From: Rhynchopus euleeides
Taxonomy: Eukaryota; Euglenozoa; Diplonemea; Diplonemida; Diplonemidae
NCBI GenBank assembly: GCA_963210315.1
Contig: OY723248.1
Location: 264,727 to 328,726, forward strand
Direction: 5' to 3'
Length of the DNA: 64,000 nt
The notes under the pieces were generated by a model that worked only from the letters and a program-made list of their open reading frames with translations, was not told where the DNA came from and did not search any database. Below, one piece after another: positions 32,055 to 43,180 of the stretch; the first letter of the stretch is position 1; each line of letters begins with the position of its first letter. Made by a program: the position numbers and the translations under genes.

Positions 32055-32325
32055 GCGTCGACCGTCGACCCAGTGATTTTGGGTTTCCCCCCCCATAAAA
32101 AAGCGTCGACCCAGCGTCGACCCAGTGGACTGGGTTGACGCTTGGTCGAGGCTTGGAGCGTCGACCTAGTGGAACTGGGTTGCCATTCAAGCCTGGACCA
32201 AGCGTCAACCCATTTATTACACTGGGTCGACGCTAACCTAGCGTTGGCCCGGTTACACTGGGTCGACGCTCACCAAGCGTCGACCAAGCGTCAACCCACT
32301 TTCACTGGGTCGACGTCGAAGAGAG
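32055..32325. repeat. GTCGAC-rich palindromic short repeats
   Basis: GCGTCGACCCAGT and its complement ACTGGGTCGACGC recur about a dozen times in mixed orientation, with variants such as GCGTCAACCCA. Neighbouring copies can pair into hairpins. Confidence 0.75.
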
Positions 32326-32334
32326 TATGGTTTT

Positions 32335-32402
32335 GCAGGAACAGATGCTCACTACCGTGGCCTCCGGCGGCTGGGGGGCTCCGCCCCCCAGACCCCCCTG
32401 TG
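32335..32402 (+). repeat. interspersed repeat, copy 2 (partial)
   Basis: AGATGCTCACTACCGTGGCC, followed by CTCCGGCGGCTGGGGGGCTC and CGCCCCCCAGACCCCCCTGTGGC. It matches the first 65 bp of the 25660 copy with a few changes. Confidence 0.75.
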
Positions 32403-32514
32403 GCGTATGTCTCGTACTCAAGTCATTCGATTCCCATCAGGTCAGGGAATCCACCCACTCCAGTAGCCTCAGGAGGACGCAGCCAACTCACACAGAATCT
32501 GTACGCCCACAATG

Positions 32515-32700
32515 AACAGATGCTCACTACCGTGGCCTCCGGCGGATGGGGGGCTCTGCCCCCCAGACCCCCCATCTCGCGTGCCCGTCTAGTAACCAAG
32601 TCCTTGCGCTTTGACGGCCGTGACATATCAGGGGGCAGCGTCGAAATCATGGTCCCGAAAGCCATTTTTTGGTTTCCTCCGGCACCCGACGGCGCGAGCG
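32515..32700 (+). repeat. interspersed repeat, copy 3
   Basis: Starts AACAGATGCTCACTACCGTG and continues through the GGGGGGCTCTGCCCCCC hairpin, ACCAAGTCCTTGCGC, GGTCCCGAAAGCCATTTTTT and TCCGGCACCC, collinear with the whole 25660-25850 copy. Confidence 0.75.
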
Positions 32701-33028
32701 GGAGAGGAACCACGGAAGGAACCCAGCGCCTCACACCGTGCCCACCTAGTGGTCCACCGATGGGAAAATTCAAAATTTGGCAACACGAGCGCGCGCGAAG
32801 CGCGCGCGAGAAAAATTGACCCCTAGTGTTTTCCCCCCTGATCCCCCCCCAAAACAGGAGCGTCAACCCACCAAATCTCCAAAATCGAAAAGTTAGCGAC
32901 AGGCCTGCTCTCTCTCTCTCTCTCTCATGCGCGCACTGCAGCAACAACCACAGTGCCAGAACCCCTTGCCCACCCGCCTTCCTTACCATCACAGAACCTC
33001 AGCTCTGCACACTGTGCATCGTCGTGCC

Positions 33029-33055
33029 CCCCACGGGCAGTGCCCGTGGGGGGCG
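33029..33055. repeat. perfect GC hairpin
   Basis: CCCCCCACGGGCA pairs with TGCCCGTGGGGGG around a single central base. It lies 3' of the bromodomain-MRG gene stop and could mark its transcript end, though no poly-U follows. Confidence 0.5.
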
Positions 33056-33201
33056 CGGAGGGAATGTTTCCAGAGACAGGATAGATAGGCCATGCCGAGT
33101 CTTTTGGCTGCCTCGTGTAGCGGACTTCACCTGATATTGGCAGGATGCCGGGGGGGAGGGGGGAGTTCCCCCCCCCCCCCCCCCCCACACACACACACTC
33201 C

Positions 33202-34632
33202 TCACCCCGACGAAGACTCGAAGGTGGCAGTGTTCTTATCGATAAACAGGATCAGATCTTGCACGACACGAAGCAGGGGCTTCGCATGATGGGGGGACTC
33301 TGTTGGGAGCAGCAGCGGGAGGTGCGACAGCATGCGGACGAGGTACTTGACCGGGTACAGCTCCGCCCACTCCTGCGTGTCGAGGCACACCCCCTCCACC
33401 GCGGCAAACCTCTCGTGCACGCGGTACTCCACACGGTAGAGCAGGGAGTCGAGGAGGGACGCCTCGAACATCTCACGCAGCCACCCCACCACACGCGCAT
33501 ACATGGACACCTCATCCCGCCTCAGATACCCCCGCTGCCGCAGCAGGGAGAGGAAGGCATCCAGCACCGTCGCGACTGTCCACCGATGATTCCCGAGCCC
33601 CATCGACCCCGCCACGGCGTCATCCCCGGGCGACTCCGCGAGGGAGGACATCTCCGCGTCGTCCCGCATCAGCGCCTCCCCGAGGCGTGCTGTCAGGATG
33701 CCGTACCCCAGGCGCAGCGGTGGGGTGTCGATAGGGAAGGTGCCGGACCTGTCCCCCCCAACCCCTGGCGGCGGAGGCGTCGGCGTCGCGCTGGGCACCG
33801 CCACCGCAACCGCCGGCGCGGCGGGCGCCAGCAGCGGGGGCGGGGTCGCCCCCCGTGTCGGGGTCGGGCTGCCAGGCGTGGTGGAGGTGCGCCCCTTCTT
33901 CCGGGGGGGCATGCCCTCACCTTCATCCTGCTCCTCACGCGCGGGCGGCGGCGGCGGCGGTGCCTCCACCTCTGCAGGCGGGGTGGCGGAGCGGGTGTTG
34001 ACAGAGGTGCGTGGCAGCAATGTCACTTTCCCCACAGCACCACCGTCCAACGTGGGGCTGACGGAGCGGGCCTTCTCTACCCCCATCCTGCGGTCGTCAT
34101 CCTCGGAGTCAGCGTGGGAGAGGTGCGATGCGGCGGGTGTGGGCGACAGCTGGGAATCGCGGCGGTCGCGTAGCGCCGCGTCGGTGTTGGAGGGGTGTTT
34201 CCTGATGCGCTCCTCCGCCATCCGGCGGAGGGGCGCCACAAACTCCTGGTGCTCCGGCTTTGCCGCCTCCGCCCTGAACTTCTCGTTGAGGGAGACGATC
34301 TTCGGGATGGCGTCGCGCCGGAGGTTGTGTGCGTATTTCACATAGGACCCCTTCCCCCAGTAAGCCACTGCGTTGTCTAGCATGAGCATAACGTCCAGTT
34401 CGAACTCCTCGACAGAGCAGTATTGGTTGCGGCACTTTGCCTTGATGGTGCTCAGATCCATCGGGTATGGGATGCGGAATTTATAATCGGGGAGGCCGAA
34501 CATCTTCGCGGTTGACTGGAAGAATATGTTGTCCTCCGAGGGGCGGTCCATCCACTCCGCGGCCCTCGCGAGCATGTTGCCGAGGAATACCCGCAGCTTG
34601 GAGGAGAACACGGTGCGGTCGGTGTACGACAT
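33202..34632 (-). CDS. bromodomain-MRG domain fusion protein
   Basis: A single exon of 476 residues from the ATG at 34632. Bromodomain (about residues 5-115): LPDYKFRIPYPMDLSTIKAK, then EEFELDVMLMLDNAVAYW, matching the family's PMDL.TI and F..D..L...NA..YN. The acetyl-lysine-contacting Asn of the YN pair is Trp92 here (AYWGKG), and the WPF shelf is not evident. The Ser/Pro-rich linker (about 120-345) has basic patches (PPRKKGR). The C-terminal 348-476 segment matches the MRG fold of MRG15/Eaf3 proteins: TVATVLDAFL, LREMFEASLLDSLLYRVEY, AELYPVKYLVRMLSHLPLLL and a final LILFIDKNTATF helix, like the family's YGAEHLLRLFVKLPELL and FL..LAKNS..YF. MRG proteins scaffold NuA4/Rpd3S-type complexes and usually carry a chromodomain, so I infer a chromatin adaptor. 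Confidence 0.8.
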   Translation of the reverse strand: MSYTDRTVFSSKLRVFLGNMLARAAEWMDRPSEDNIFFQSTAKMFGLPDYKFRIPYPMDLSTIKAKCRNQYCSVEEFELDVMLMLDNAVAYWGKGSYVKYAHNLRRDAIPKIVSLNEKFRAEAAKPEHQEFVAPLRRMAEERIRKHPSNTDAALRDRRDSQLSPTPAASHLSHADSEDDDRRMGVEKARSVSPTLDGGAVGKVTLLPRTSVNTRSATPPAEVEAPPPPPPAREEQDEGEGMPPRKKGRTSTTPGSPTPTRGATPPPLLAPAAPAVAVAVPSATPTPPPPGVGGDRSGTFPIDTPPLRLGYGILTARLGEALMRDDAEMSSLAESPGDDAVAGSMGLGNHRWTVATVLDAFLSLLRQRGYLRRDEVSMYARVVGWLREMFEASLLDSLLYRVEYRVHERFAAVEGVCLDTQEWAELYPVKYLVRMLSHLPLLLPTESPHHAKPLLRVVQDLILFIDKNTATFESSSG

Positions 34633-35826
34633 GTTGCCGGAGAGAGGCGGTGGGGCGGTGGGGCAGCAGCGGGGAGAACCTCTCCCGAGGACCCACCCAG
34701 GACCACCACCGCGGCACCCCCCGAGGGGGGTGAGGGGGAGGGGAGTTGTTGCCCTTGTACCCTTCGAGTTGTTGATGCAGGGTTTGGCTGACTTCGCACT
34801 GCACTTCGCAACTCAACACGCCTGTGTGGGAGAACGCGTTGGGGGGGGGGGGGGGGGTGAGTGGCGCGATGTGGAAAAGAGGGGGGGCGGGATGGGAGGG
34901 AAGGGGGGGGGAGGTGGGCATGATCTGCACAACTGTTGCTCTCAGAATCACAGCTGCCCCTTTTTTTTCCCGTTGGGAAAACAAAGACTGGAGAGGAGCT
35001 GCTGTCTCTTCAGCATGTTTCCTTTGGGTCTGAAATGGCGCCGAAGGAACGGGCCATCGAAAATTGACCCTGAGGCATTCTGGTTTGGGAGCCTCGTGCA
35101 GGGGGGGGATGGTGCGTTGCTGGAAAGCGCGACACCACGACACCCCGCTTGCAATGTAAAGATGCGCTTTGAACGAAAGCCATGAAAAGCGCATTGGGTC
35201 CAGCGGGAACGCTGAGATGATGCATGGAACAAAAGGCGTTCACATTGGTTTGAAATATGCATCCATTTCTGCTGACTTCATCTAGAAGCCTGGCACGCAA
35301 AAATCGTACTCCTTTCGCTTTATTATAGACACCCTGTCCAGCAACTGTGGGAGAACAGTTCCGGACTACTTTTTGTTGAGCGCACACTTGCTGTCTCAAG
35401 GCTGTGTTGAGGCCCTGTGAAGTGGCATGAGGTGCTAATCCAAAGCTTCAGTCGTACGATTTCCTTCGTTACTTCGCGACTTCGCTACGCTTCGTCGCTC
35501 GTAACTAGTAAAAAATAAACTAGCCCAGGCGGGTAATACAGGATATCGATCAGAGAAACGGAAACAGACCAAGGCAGAGCAGAGCAGATGGGGCGAAACG
35601 ATTGGAATCGAGCGGGCAGGGGCTACTGATATCAATTGCAGTTTCTTCGCCGTTGTGTGTTGAAAAAAGCTTCAAGAGGTTGGCCCCACCCCCACAGACA
35701 CACACACGCGAACGCATTCTTTCGCAGCAACCAAAGGGAATGCCCGGGGTTTCTTTTTGTTTTGTCTTGTGCAACCGGCAACCGGTGCAACACCACACCA
35801 CACCACATCACACCGTGCTGCCTGGC
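34633..35826. other. intergenic, includes a SINE-like repeat
   Basis: Probably holds the promoter of the bromodomain-MRG gene (from 34633 upward). Poly-G runs occur at 34840-34857 and 34904-34911. 35297-35500 is one copy of a dispersed repeat described separately. No gene is seen. Confidence 0.4.
35297..35500 (+). repeat. dispersed repeat (SINE-like), copy 1
   Basis: About 200 bp collinear with 43217-43424: ATCGTACTCCTTTCGCTTT, CACCCTGTCC.AGCAACTG, TCCGGACTACT.TTTGTTGAG, GAGGCCCTGTGAA, and AAGCTTCAGTCGTACGAT followed by CTTCGTTACTTCGCGACTTC. The two copies differ by scattered substitutions and small gaps. Confidence 0.7.
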
Positions 35827-38800
35827 TCATCTGGCTGTTATCTTCACAACTGCCTTCTTCTGCTTTGCTGGATACGTGGCCGCCAGGGCGGCTGGCTTGC
35901 CCCTGAGTGAGACCAACGACCCACGAGTCGACACCATCTGCGAGATCGACACCCTCCTCGTCACAGACGGCGTCAGCGGCTTCAACTGGGGCCGGGGGAG
36001 AGGACTCGGCGTATTCCGCAGCGCCGGGAGATGCCCCGCCGGCGTGCGCACCACCTGCGGCCCCCTGGGCGGCTCCAGCGGCGCCACGGGGTCCGTGTGG
36101 AGCATCATCCGCATCGCCTTCCCTAGCCGACGGAGCACCTTCGGCTGCATCCCGACATTCCTCAGAAAGCTCAGCGCACCCTCATCCCCCGTCGCCAGCA
36201 TATACCCCGTCACCCCATGCCTGCGGAACAGCTTCGCCAGATCGGGCGGCACACCCGCCTCCAGGAGGAACGTCTGGATCTGCCTGGCATTCCAATCCCC
36301 AAGCTTTTTGAGGAGCTCCTTGCTGCGGGTGGCTATCCCCCCCTTCACCGCCGTCTCCCTCGCAGGGCCGTAGATCATGGGGAGCAGCGTCGTCAGCGCG
36401 GCCCGACCGGGGTCCCCCACCGCCGCACCCGCCCCTCCTCCGCCCCGCCCCGCCCCTGCGGTGGTCATCATCTTCTCCAGCACCCGCCTCGCCTCGGCGC
36501 TCCGCCGCATCGCCTCCTCCCCTTCGCCGTCCAGCCCGCGGAACCCTGCGGACCCGGCAAACCCTTGCAACGCAGCATCGCCCGACACAGGCGCTGCGCC
36601 CCCCGCCGCAGCGCCACCCGCAGCCCGGGAGTGGTTCCCGCGCCGCCACCGCCTGCGCGCCCCCCGCTTCGCGGGGGAGGGTGCCACCACCGCATGCTGC
36701 CCCGCCGCATCCCCCGCAGCAGCGTCGCCGTCAGAACCCCACCCCGTGAGGTCGGAGGGGTTTGGCGGGGCCGGCTCCCCGTCGCCCAGCCCCTGCATCA
36801 GCTCGATAAACGCCTCCTCGGTGTCGCGCGTGATGGCGAGCCGCGGTGGGGGGTTGTGGGCATCCTGGGTATCAGCGCCGCTCCCGATGCCCTCCGCGAG
36901 ACGCGCGGGGGGGTCGGGGAGGGGCGTTGCCTCGGGGGGGGTGGCGGGGGGGGCGGGCTGCGCTGGCGCAGGCTCTGCCACGGGCGTGGCAGCGCGGGGC
37001 TTGTGGCGGGAGGCTGTCGGAGTGGGGGTGGCAACGCGACCACCACCACCACCCTTCACCGCGGGGGAGACGCTGGAGGAGATGGCGGATGTTACTGCAT
37101 CCGCCTCGGCAGCCTCGCGGGTGGTGTTGCCATTCGCTGTAGGATCGGGTGTGGCGGGTGTAGCAGGTGTGGCAGGCGTGGCAGGTGTTGCTCTGTCAGC
37201 AGCGGGTTTCGGACCCCCCGGGGTGTGCAGCCGCTTCAGCGGGGCTGGGTCTGTGGCTGGGGGTGCCCCTCCCGCCGGCACACCCCCCAGCTTCAAATCC
37301 TCCGCCCGGATCTCAAACCCGTTGATGTTGTAGCGGCTCGGCTTCCGGTTGAGGCCACTGCCCGCTGAAAACACAGGGGACCTGAGCACCGTCCCCCCTG
37401 CCGCAGCAGTGCTCCGTGAGGAGTCGACATCACCACCACCACCACCACCTGCCATATCCGCCTCAAATGCAAGCATCACCTCCGACCGTGATATTGGCGC
37501 CGGGCGTCGCGGAGATGTCGCGCTGGAGTTTCGGGCCAAAGGCGACTCCACAGCAGCAGCTCCGAAAACCCCTGCCCCCTCCCCCCCGTCGCGCGGGGGT
37601 GGGGAGGAGGATGAGGCAGAAGATGAAGCCACAGGGCTCGCCCACCCGTCAGCCGAGGGTGTTTGAGGCTCAGGGAGGTTGTCGTACAGGGCATCCCCGG
37701 AGGGGGGCGGCAGGGTGAAGGGCAAACCCTCGGCATCTCCTCCTGCGGACGCCGCTTCTCCTCCGGGCGCCTCTTCGGAACACTTCCCAAGGAAGCCGAG
37801 AAGGTTGCTGGCGAGAGGGGAGTGGCATTGCCTTGCGCTTGCCATAGGGCTTTGGGATGTATCCCCTCCCCAAAGCGCATCCGCGCCAAAACTCTTCCCC
37901 GTCCGGAGGAGCAGCAGCGGGGGCGGGGCAGGCGCAGCAGGGGATGCGGACCGATCCGACCTGAGGCACGGCGAGGAAACCCTCTCCTCCGCCTCCAGCT
38001 CGGGCAGCTCCAGCACACCCCCTCCAGGGAGAGCCGAAGACACTACACCCCCTCCACCACCTCCCACCGAAGACAGGGACTCCCCAACCAGAGCAGGAAA
38101 CCCAACCCACCCCACCCCCACCGAAGGAGTGCCGGTGTCGCCAGCCCCCGGAGGACCCGGGGTGGAGGCGGAGGCGGTGGTGGGGGGGCTTCGCCCCCCC
38201 ACCACCGCCTCCGCCTCCACCCCCACCCCACCCCCCGGAGGGGGGTGGGGTGGGGGTGGGGGGTGCGCCGGTGCGGGGGGCGGAGCCCCCCGCACGGGCT
38301 CCCCGTCCCCTCCCCCCCCGGGGGTGGGGTGGGGGGTGGGGTTGGAGGTGTTGGATGTGTTAGGGTCGGGGGTTGTTGCACCACCACCGAGCTGCCCCCC
38401 CGCCCCGCCCCCCTCCGGGGGTGGGCCGGGGAGGGTGGGGGGTGGGGGTGGTGGGGGAGTCGTCTCTGCAGGGGAGGGGTCGCCGCCGCCTCCTCCTCCG
38501 GTGTGTTCTGCGGTGGTTCCGGTTCCTCCTCTTGGCCCTCCTTCGCCTCCTCCCCCGAGGAGATCTGTGGCGGATGTCTGGAGGGGGTGAACCCCTTCCC
38601 CCGGTATGATTGCACTGCCCCCTCCCTCGCCTCCTATAGGGGAAACCACAGGGCTGCCGCCATCGAGATGATATGTTGTCGAAGGGTGGGGAGCTCCCCC
38701 CACACCACCACCCCCAGCGGAAGCGATGTCACCTCCACCACCAGCCCCTGTGGGAGAAGCGCCGTAACCTCCATTCGACGGCGCAGGGGAGGGAGTTAGG

Positions 38801-41800
38801 GGGGAGCCACCCGCCACACTCGCTCCTTGCGAAGCAGGGTGGGGGGCGCCGCCCGGGGATCTGGCGGAGGAGGAGGGGTTTTTTGAAAGGAGCCCCCGAC
38901 CCGCGGGGTTTCCCGGAGGAGCGGAGGGGGGGTTTTTGGGACCCCCGGCGTGGCGGAGGGAGACCTCCACGGTGGCGGGGGGTGCGCCGCTGCCGCTGCC
39001 GCTGCCCCCGCCTCCCCCGCCGGCCTTCCCCCCCGGTTTGCCTGCCTCGGGGAAGGCCGGGGTGGATCCGTCAGACGAGGCAAACATGTTCATAATCGCG
39101 TCGGTCTGCTCCTGCGACAGCTTCAGCTTATTCCGCTCCTTCTTCGCAGAGAGGAGGCGCTGCTCGATGTCGTCCCATTTGGCATCCTCCCCTGTTGGTG
39201 GGTCACCCGCTGCCGCCCCCCCCTGGGGGCCACTGCGGTGCAGCTCCCTCCCCCTTTCTGCCGAAAGCTTCACAGAGCCCTGCAGCTGCCGAGCCGCGGG
39301 GGCTGCCAAATCCGCCGACGAGGGTATCCTCTGGGGCTGCGAGCTCCGCAGCTTCAGCAGCCGCTTCTTCTTCTTCCTCCCCGCCCCCTCCTCCCCCTTC
39401 CCGGACCCCCCTCCGCCGGGGCTCTCCACCCCGCCGGGGCTGAGCAGCACATCCTCCTGAGGAGACCCGTTGCTCGCGGTGGAGGGCTGAGCCTTCTTCC
39501 GCTTCCCCTTCCTCCGGCGTGGCTTTCCTGGGGCGGGCTCACCTCCCGGGTGCTCGTCCTCCTCGCTGTGTTGGGAGGAAGATGATTCGTCAGAGTCGGT
39601 GCATTTGATTTCTTGGAATGTGTTGATGGCTCTCGCGCGGCTCATCATGCGCCTCTGCCGGGACTTCTCATGGGCATGGCATGCGGGGATGCAGGCTGCT
39701 GAGGCTGCGACGCAGAAGAGCCCGTAGAGAGTCGTCTTCTGCAAGTCCTCCTGCCAGAACCGCTCCTTCATCTCGCGCAGCTCCGCCTCGATGGCGAGCT
39801 TGCCCTCCTCTGCGCTGCGGAGTCCCGACAGCGTGTCGTCGTCCTCCAAGTCGTGCCCCAGGCGCTGGAAGTGCTTCTTGCTGCTGCGGTGGGTCGGATG
39901 GGCCTTCGGCTTCGATTTCTTCTTCGCCTTCCCGCCGCGCTTGCGGGAGGAGGTTCCGGAAGGGGAGTCGTCCGCCTCGCTGTGCGACGTCTGCACCGAG
40001 GGGCGTTGCTGTTGTGGGGGTGGTGGTGGAGAGGGGGGGTGGTGGTGGTGGTGTTCAGCTTAGAAAAGCTAGTAGCAACCTTGATGCATTTCTTCCTTTA
40101 TTTTGATGCGTTGTTTTTTTCTTCCACCCACCTCAGGGAGCTGCTGGCTTGATGTGGGGTGTGGAAGCGTCAGCGCATCAGCAAACAGTGTTGTGACTTT
40201 TGAACTCAAGGTTGCCAAAACTCTGCAACGCAATGCAGTGGGAAAGGCGGAAAAAAAGATAAGGCTGTTGTTTGTGCGCCAAAACCCGGGCAAAACAAAA
40301 GCAACTCCGCAGCCTGATGAGGAGGTTGAATTTGTTGACCAAGCGCTGCCTACTATCTTTTTGACACCGACAGGTTCCCTGTTGTGGTAAAAACAACTGG
40401 CATACCCTCGGAGACCCCAGCCCCTCATCCGCGAGCATCCGCGCCTTCCGCTTCGCACGGGCCTCCGCTGCCGCAGCCGCCTCCTCCGGCGACACCCCAA
40501 TCGCACCCTCACCTGAGTCGCCGCTGCTCGACCCCTCCTCACCCTCCTCCGCACCGCCCGGGCCCTCCCCATCCGTGTCGGGCTGCGCCAGCTGGGGGCG
40601 CTCGCCACCCCTGCCCCCCTTCGCACCGCCGCCTGCCGGGGCGCCCCTCCCTGCTGCACCCCGCTGCTTCGCATGCAGCGCCGCCCGCTCCTCCGCAAAA
40701 TTCCGGGGCACCGCGTGGAACTGCGCGATCGCCGGGGGTAGGTCGACGCCGCCACCACCACCGCTCACCACACTCCCGCCGCCACAGCTGTCCCCGCCAT
40801 CCACTCCTCCGACATCCCCATACAGACTCCCCGAATCCGCGAGGGTGTGTGTGGGGAGCAGATCCGCATCAGAGGCGGACGCGCCACGATCATCATCAGA
40901 TGATTCAGAGGGGAGTTCAAGCTCCTTTGCCTCGCGAGGGAATCTCTCTCGGGCGGGGCCCCGCATCTCCTCAAAGGCGTTGTCACGCTTCGCCGTCAGG
41001 CGGACACGGCGCTGCGATTTCGGCGCAGGGTGGGGCAGGAAATTACCCCCCAGGGCGATCAGCGCCTCACCTGCCTCCCCAGAGGCAAGCCGCTGCCTCC
41101 GAGGGTGCGGAGTCTCCGGCTCTGCTGGCTGCGGCTCGCTGTGCAGCGCAGTCTCATCCAGAGGCACCACGCCTGACTCGCTGTCATCAGAGGCGAGATC
41201 GTCGAGGCTCAGCTTCCGCGACGTGTTGTCCGCAAAAAGGCATTCGGTACACCTCTGTATGATGGAGACATACGCAGGGAGAGTGACAGCGGTGTCCACC
41301 GAGTCGACAAAGCGGAGAGCCGCCTGGATGAAGAGGATGGGGTTGAGCCCGTCACCCCCCTCGGTGTCGTGCACCCAATCCTCCTCGACACATTCGAGGA
41401 ACTCGGGGAGGAGCCACGGCGCAGCAAGGCTGATGCACTCGCTAAACATCCATTTGTAACCCTCGAAACCGATGAGGTTGTCTGACGACTTCGGCATCTG
41501 GGCCCACCACGCTTGGAGCGCGGCCAGCACGGCGGGGTCGGTTCGGAGCTCCTCCTTCTTCCGGTTGGCGCGGACCGCCATGGCCATCGCAGCGGAGAGG
41601 TATTTCCTCGCATACACCAGGTTGAACTTCTTCGGCCTCCTCTTAGCCCCGGTGTCACCCCCGTTGTTCATCCCCCGCCGCACCCTCGAGACCCAGCGCA
41701 GGACGCTCTCCGCAATGAAGACATGGATGTACCCACTCTCCGAGGTGTTGCACAGCCTCCGGTGGAACCGCTGCATCCGCATGCGGCTCGCCTTCAGCTG

Positions 41801-41884
41801 CTTCGGGTCGCCCGCGGGCGGAGCTGATGCACCATCTCCCGCAGCGGGGACAGCCCCGCTGACGAAAGCTGCCAGGGCTGACAT
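35827..41884 (-). CDS. large low-complexity protein with C-terminal SAM domain, two exons
   Basis: Exon 1 41884..40406 (493 codons) and exon 2 39990..35827 (1388 codons with stop) join in phase 0 across a 415-bp GT...AG intron, giving about 1880 residues. Residues 30-240 look folded and helical (RMQRFHRRLCNTSESGYIHV ... NLVYARKYLSAAMAM ... LLPEFLECVEEDWVHD ... LPAYVSIIQRCTECLF); I do not recognise the family. The middle thousand residues are Gly/Pro/Ser/Ala-rich with acidic and Lys/Arg-rich patches (KRGGKAKKKSKPK, GRKKKKRLLKL). Near 570 there is a short hydrophobic stretch (TLYGLFCVAASAACIPA). A SAM-like domain sits at about 1720-1790 (LGDWNARQIQTFLLEAGV ... FRRHGVTGYMLATG ... FLRNVGM). SAM domains mediate protein or RNA binding and polymerisation; a scaffold role is inference. 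The alternative acceptor a few codons upstream (CAACAG) is also in frame. Confidence 0.65.
38161..38220. repeat. 29-bp perfect-stem hairpin inside the SAM-protein exon
   Basis: GGTGGAGGCGGAGGCGGTGG continuing through seven G and a C pairs with the mirrored arm around the loop TTC. It encodes part of the Gly/Pro/Ala-rich linker on the minus strand. A second shorter hairpin (GTGCGGGGGGC-GGA-GCCCCCCGCAC) follows at about 38270-38294. Confidence 0.75.
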
Positions 41885-43180
41885 GTTTCCCCCTCGGCGC
41901 GTTGGCTGTTACTACACACTACCTGCGGTGTGCCACGCTGAGGCGTTGTGACATCTTCCCGCTCGTGCGGCACCCTCTGGTTTTCCGGTAGCACTGCGGG
42001 GTGTGTGTGTGTGTGGGTTGGGAGTGGGAGTGGGTGGGCGGAACAATTAACCTGGAAAGCGCTTGAAAATTGTGAGTGAGTGAGGCCTCGCCTAGGCGCA
42101 TTTTCCCGACGCACGCTGAGTGTGTCGATGAGCTAACAGTCAAAACTCAGAATCTGGGGTGGGGAGACCTCGGCTTTATTTTTTTGGGACCATTTCGCTT
42201 TCAGCCCCCCCCTGCCCCCCCCCCCCCACCCTGTTCACTAAGTTCAAACCATATTTTGTTGTTCAATTTGAATTTTGAAATTCTTGACAGCAGGCCGATC
42301 GTACCCCCTCCCCCCTCGGCGCGATCAACAACCCCCCCCCCCCCATCCCCGACCCAACCGCCCCCCCTCCCCTTCCCTGAGGGGATGCAAGATTCACTGC
42401 GGACGCAGCACTCTGTGCTGATATAATTTGTAACATTCCCCAACCCCCCCCCAGCCCCCCCTCCCCTGGAGCCCCACGGCACACTTTTTGAGACGCAAGC
42501 GTTGAAAGAAAACAGAAGAGACCTGGGGTTTCAGCAGAAAGCGGCACAACACTGTTCAGCAACAACACCGCCCCTCCTCTGCATATATTTTTTCCGGTTT
42601 TGTGATGCGTTGAAGACAGCAGCCGCCTTGCTCGCCTTTTGTATTGACGCCTTCTGCGCACAAGTCAGGAAACCACACGCTCAGCCCGATGAAGGGTGAG
42701 GCACGTCTGGTTGCTGGCGATGCCGTGCCACTTCCTGTGATGACACGGGTGTGCAGAGTGATTTCAACACAAATGCATCTAGGCAAAACTTCTCTGGACT
42801 CTCACTGTGGGTAGGGGGGCAATGCAGTCGCAAACATGCAGACACGCCACTGTGATGAATCCTCGTCTTGGAGCAGTGCAGAGCACACTGAGCGCACACC
42901 CCCTGCCCCCGATGCGATCTCCACTGTACCACAAACACGCACCTGAACTACACCGCTCTTGCGTCTGCGAAAAAGAAATGGCTCCGCTGGACAAACAAAA
43001 CAATTATATCGGATATTACGACGGGGCGGGGGGGGTGAGGGTGCTCAGATGTGGGCGTGTTCATAAACCCTCCCCAAAAAAAAGGGGGGCCCGACTCGGG
43101 GGTTTCAAAAAAAAGTAGCAGCCGGAGCGCACATCATCCACGAAAGGCAGTGTCCATCTTGACATGAGTGCCCCAAAGAT
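41885..43180. other. intergenic upstream of the SAM-domain gene
   Basis: C-rich tracts (42207-42232, 42332-42344, 42444-42465) and no supported gene. It includes the likely promoter of the minus-strand SAM-domain gene. Confidence 0.4.

Larger units (their letters stand above)
32040..32907. mobile_element. 0.87 kb hAT-like non-autonomous element
   Basis: TIR CAGGCATGTCGCTAA at 32040-32054 and, on the minus strand from 32907, CAGGCCTGTCGCTAA (14 of 15). It lies in a CT dinucleotide tract on both sides (CTCTCTCT at 32031-32038 and 32908-32915), so an 8-bp duplication is compatible but cannot be placed exactly. The interior holds a GTCGAC-rich palindromic array (32055-32325) and two copies of the interspersed repeat. 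Confidence 0.65.
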
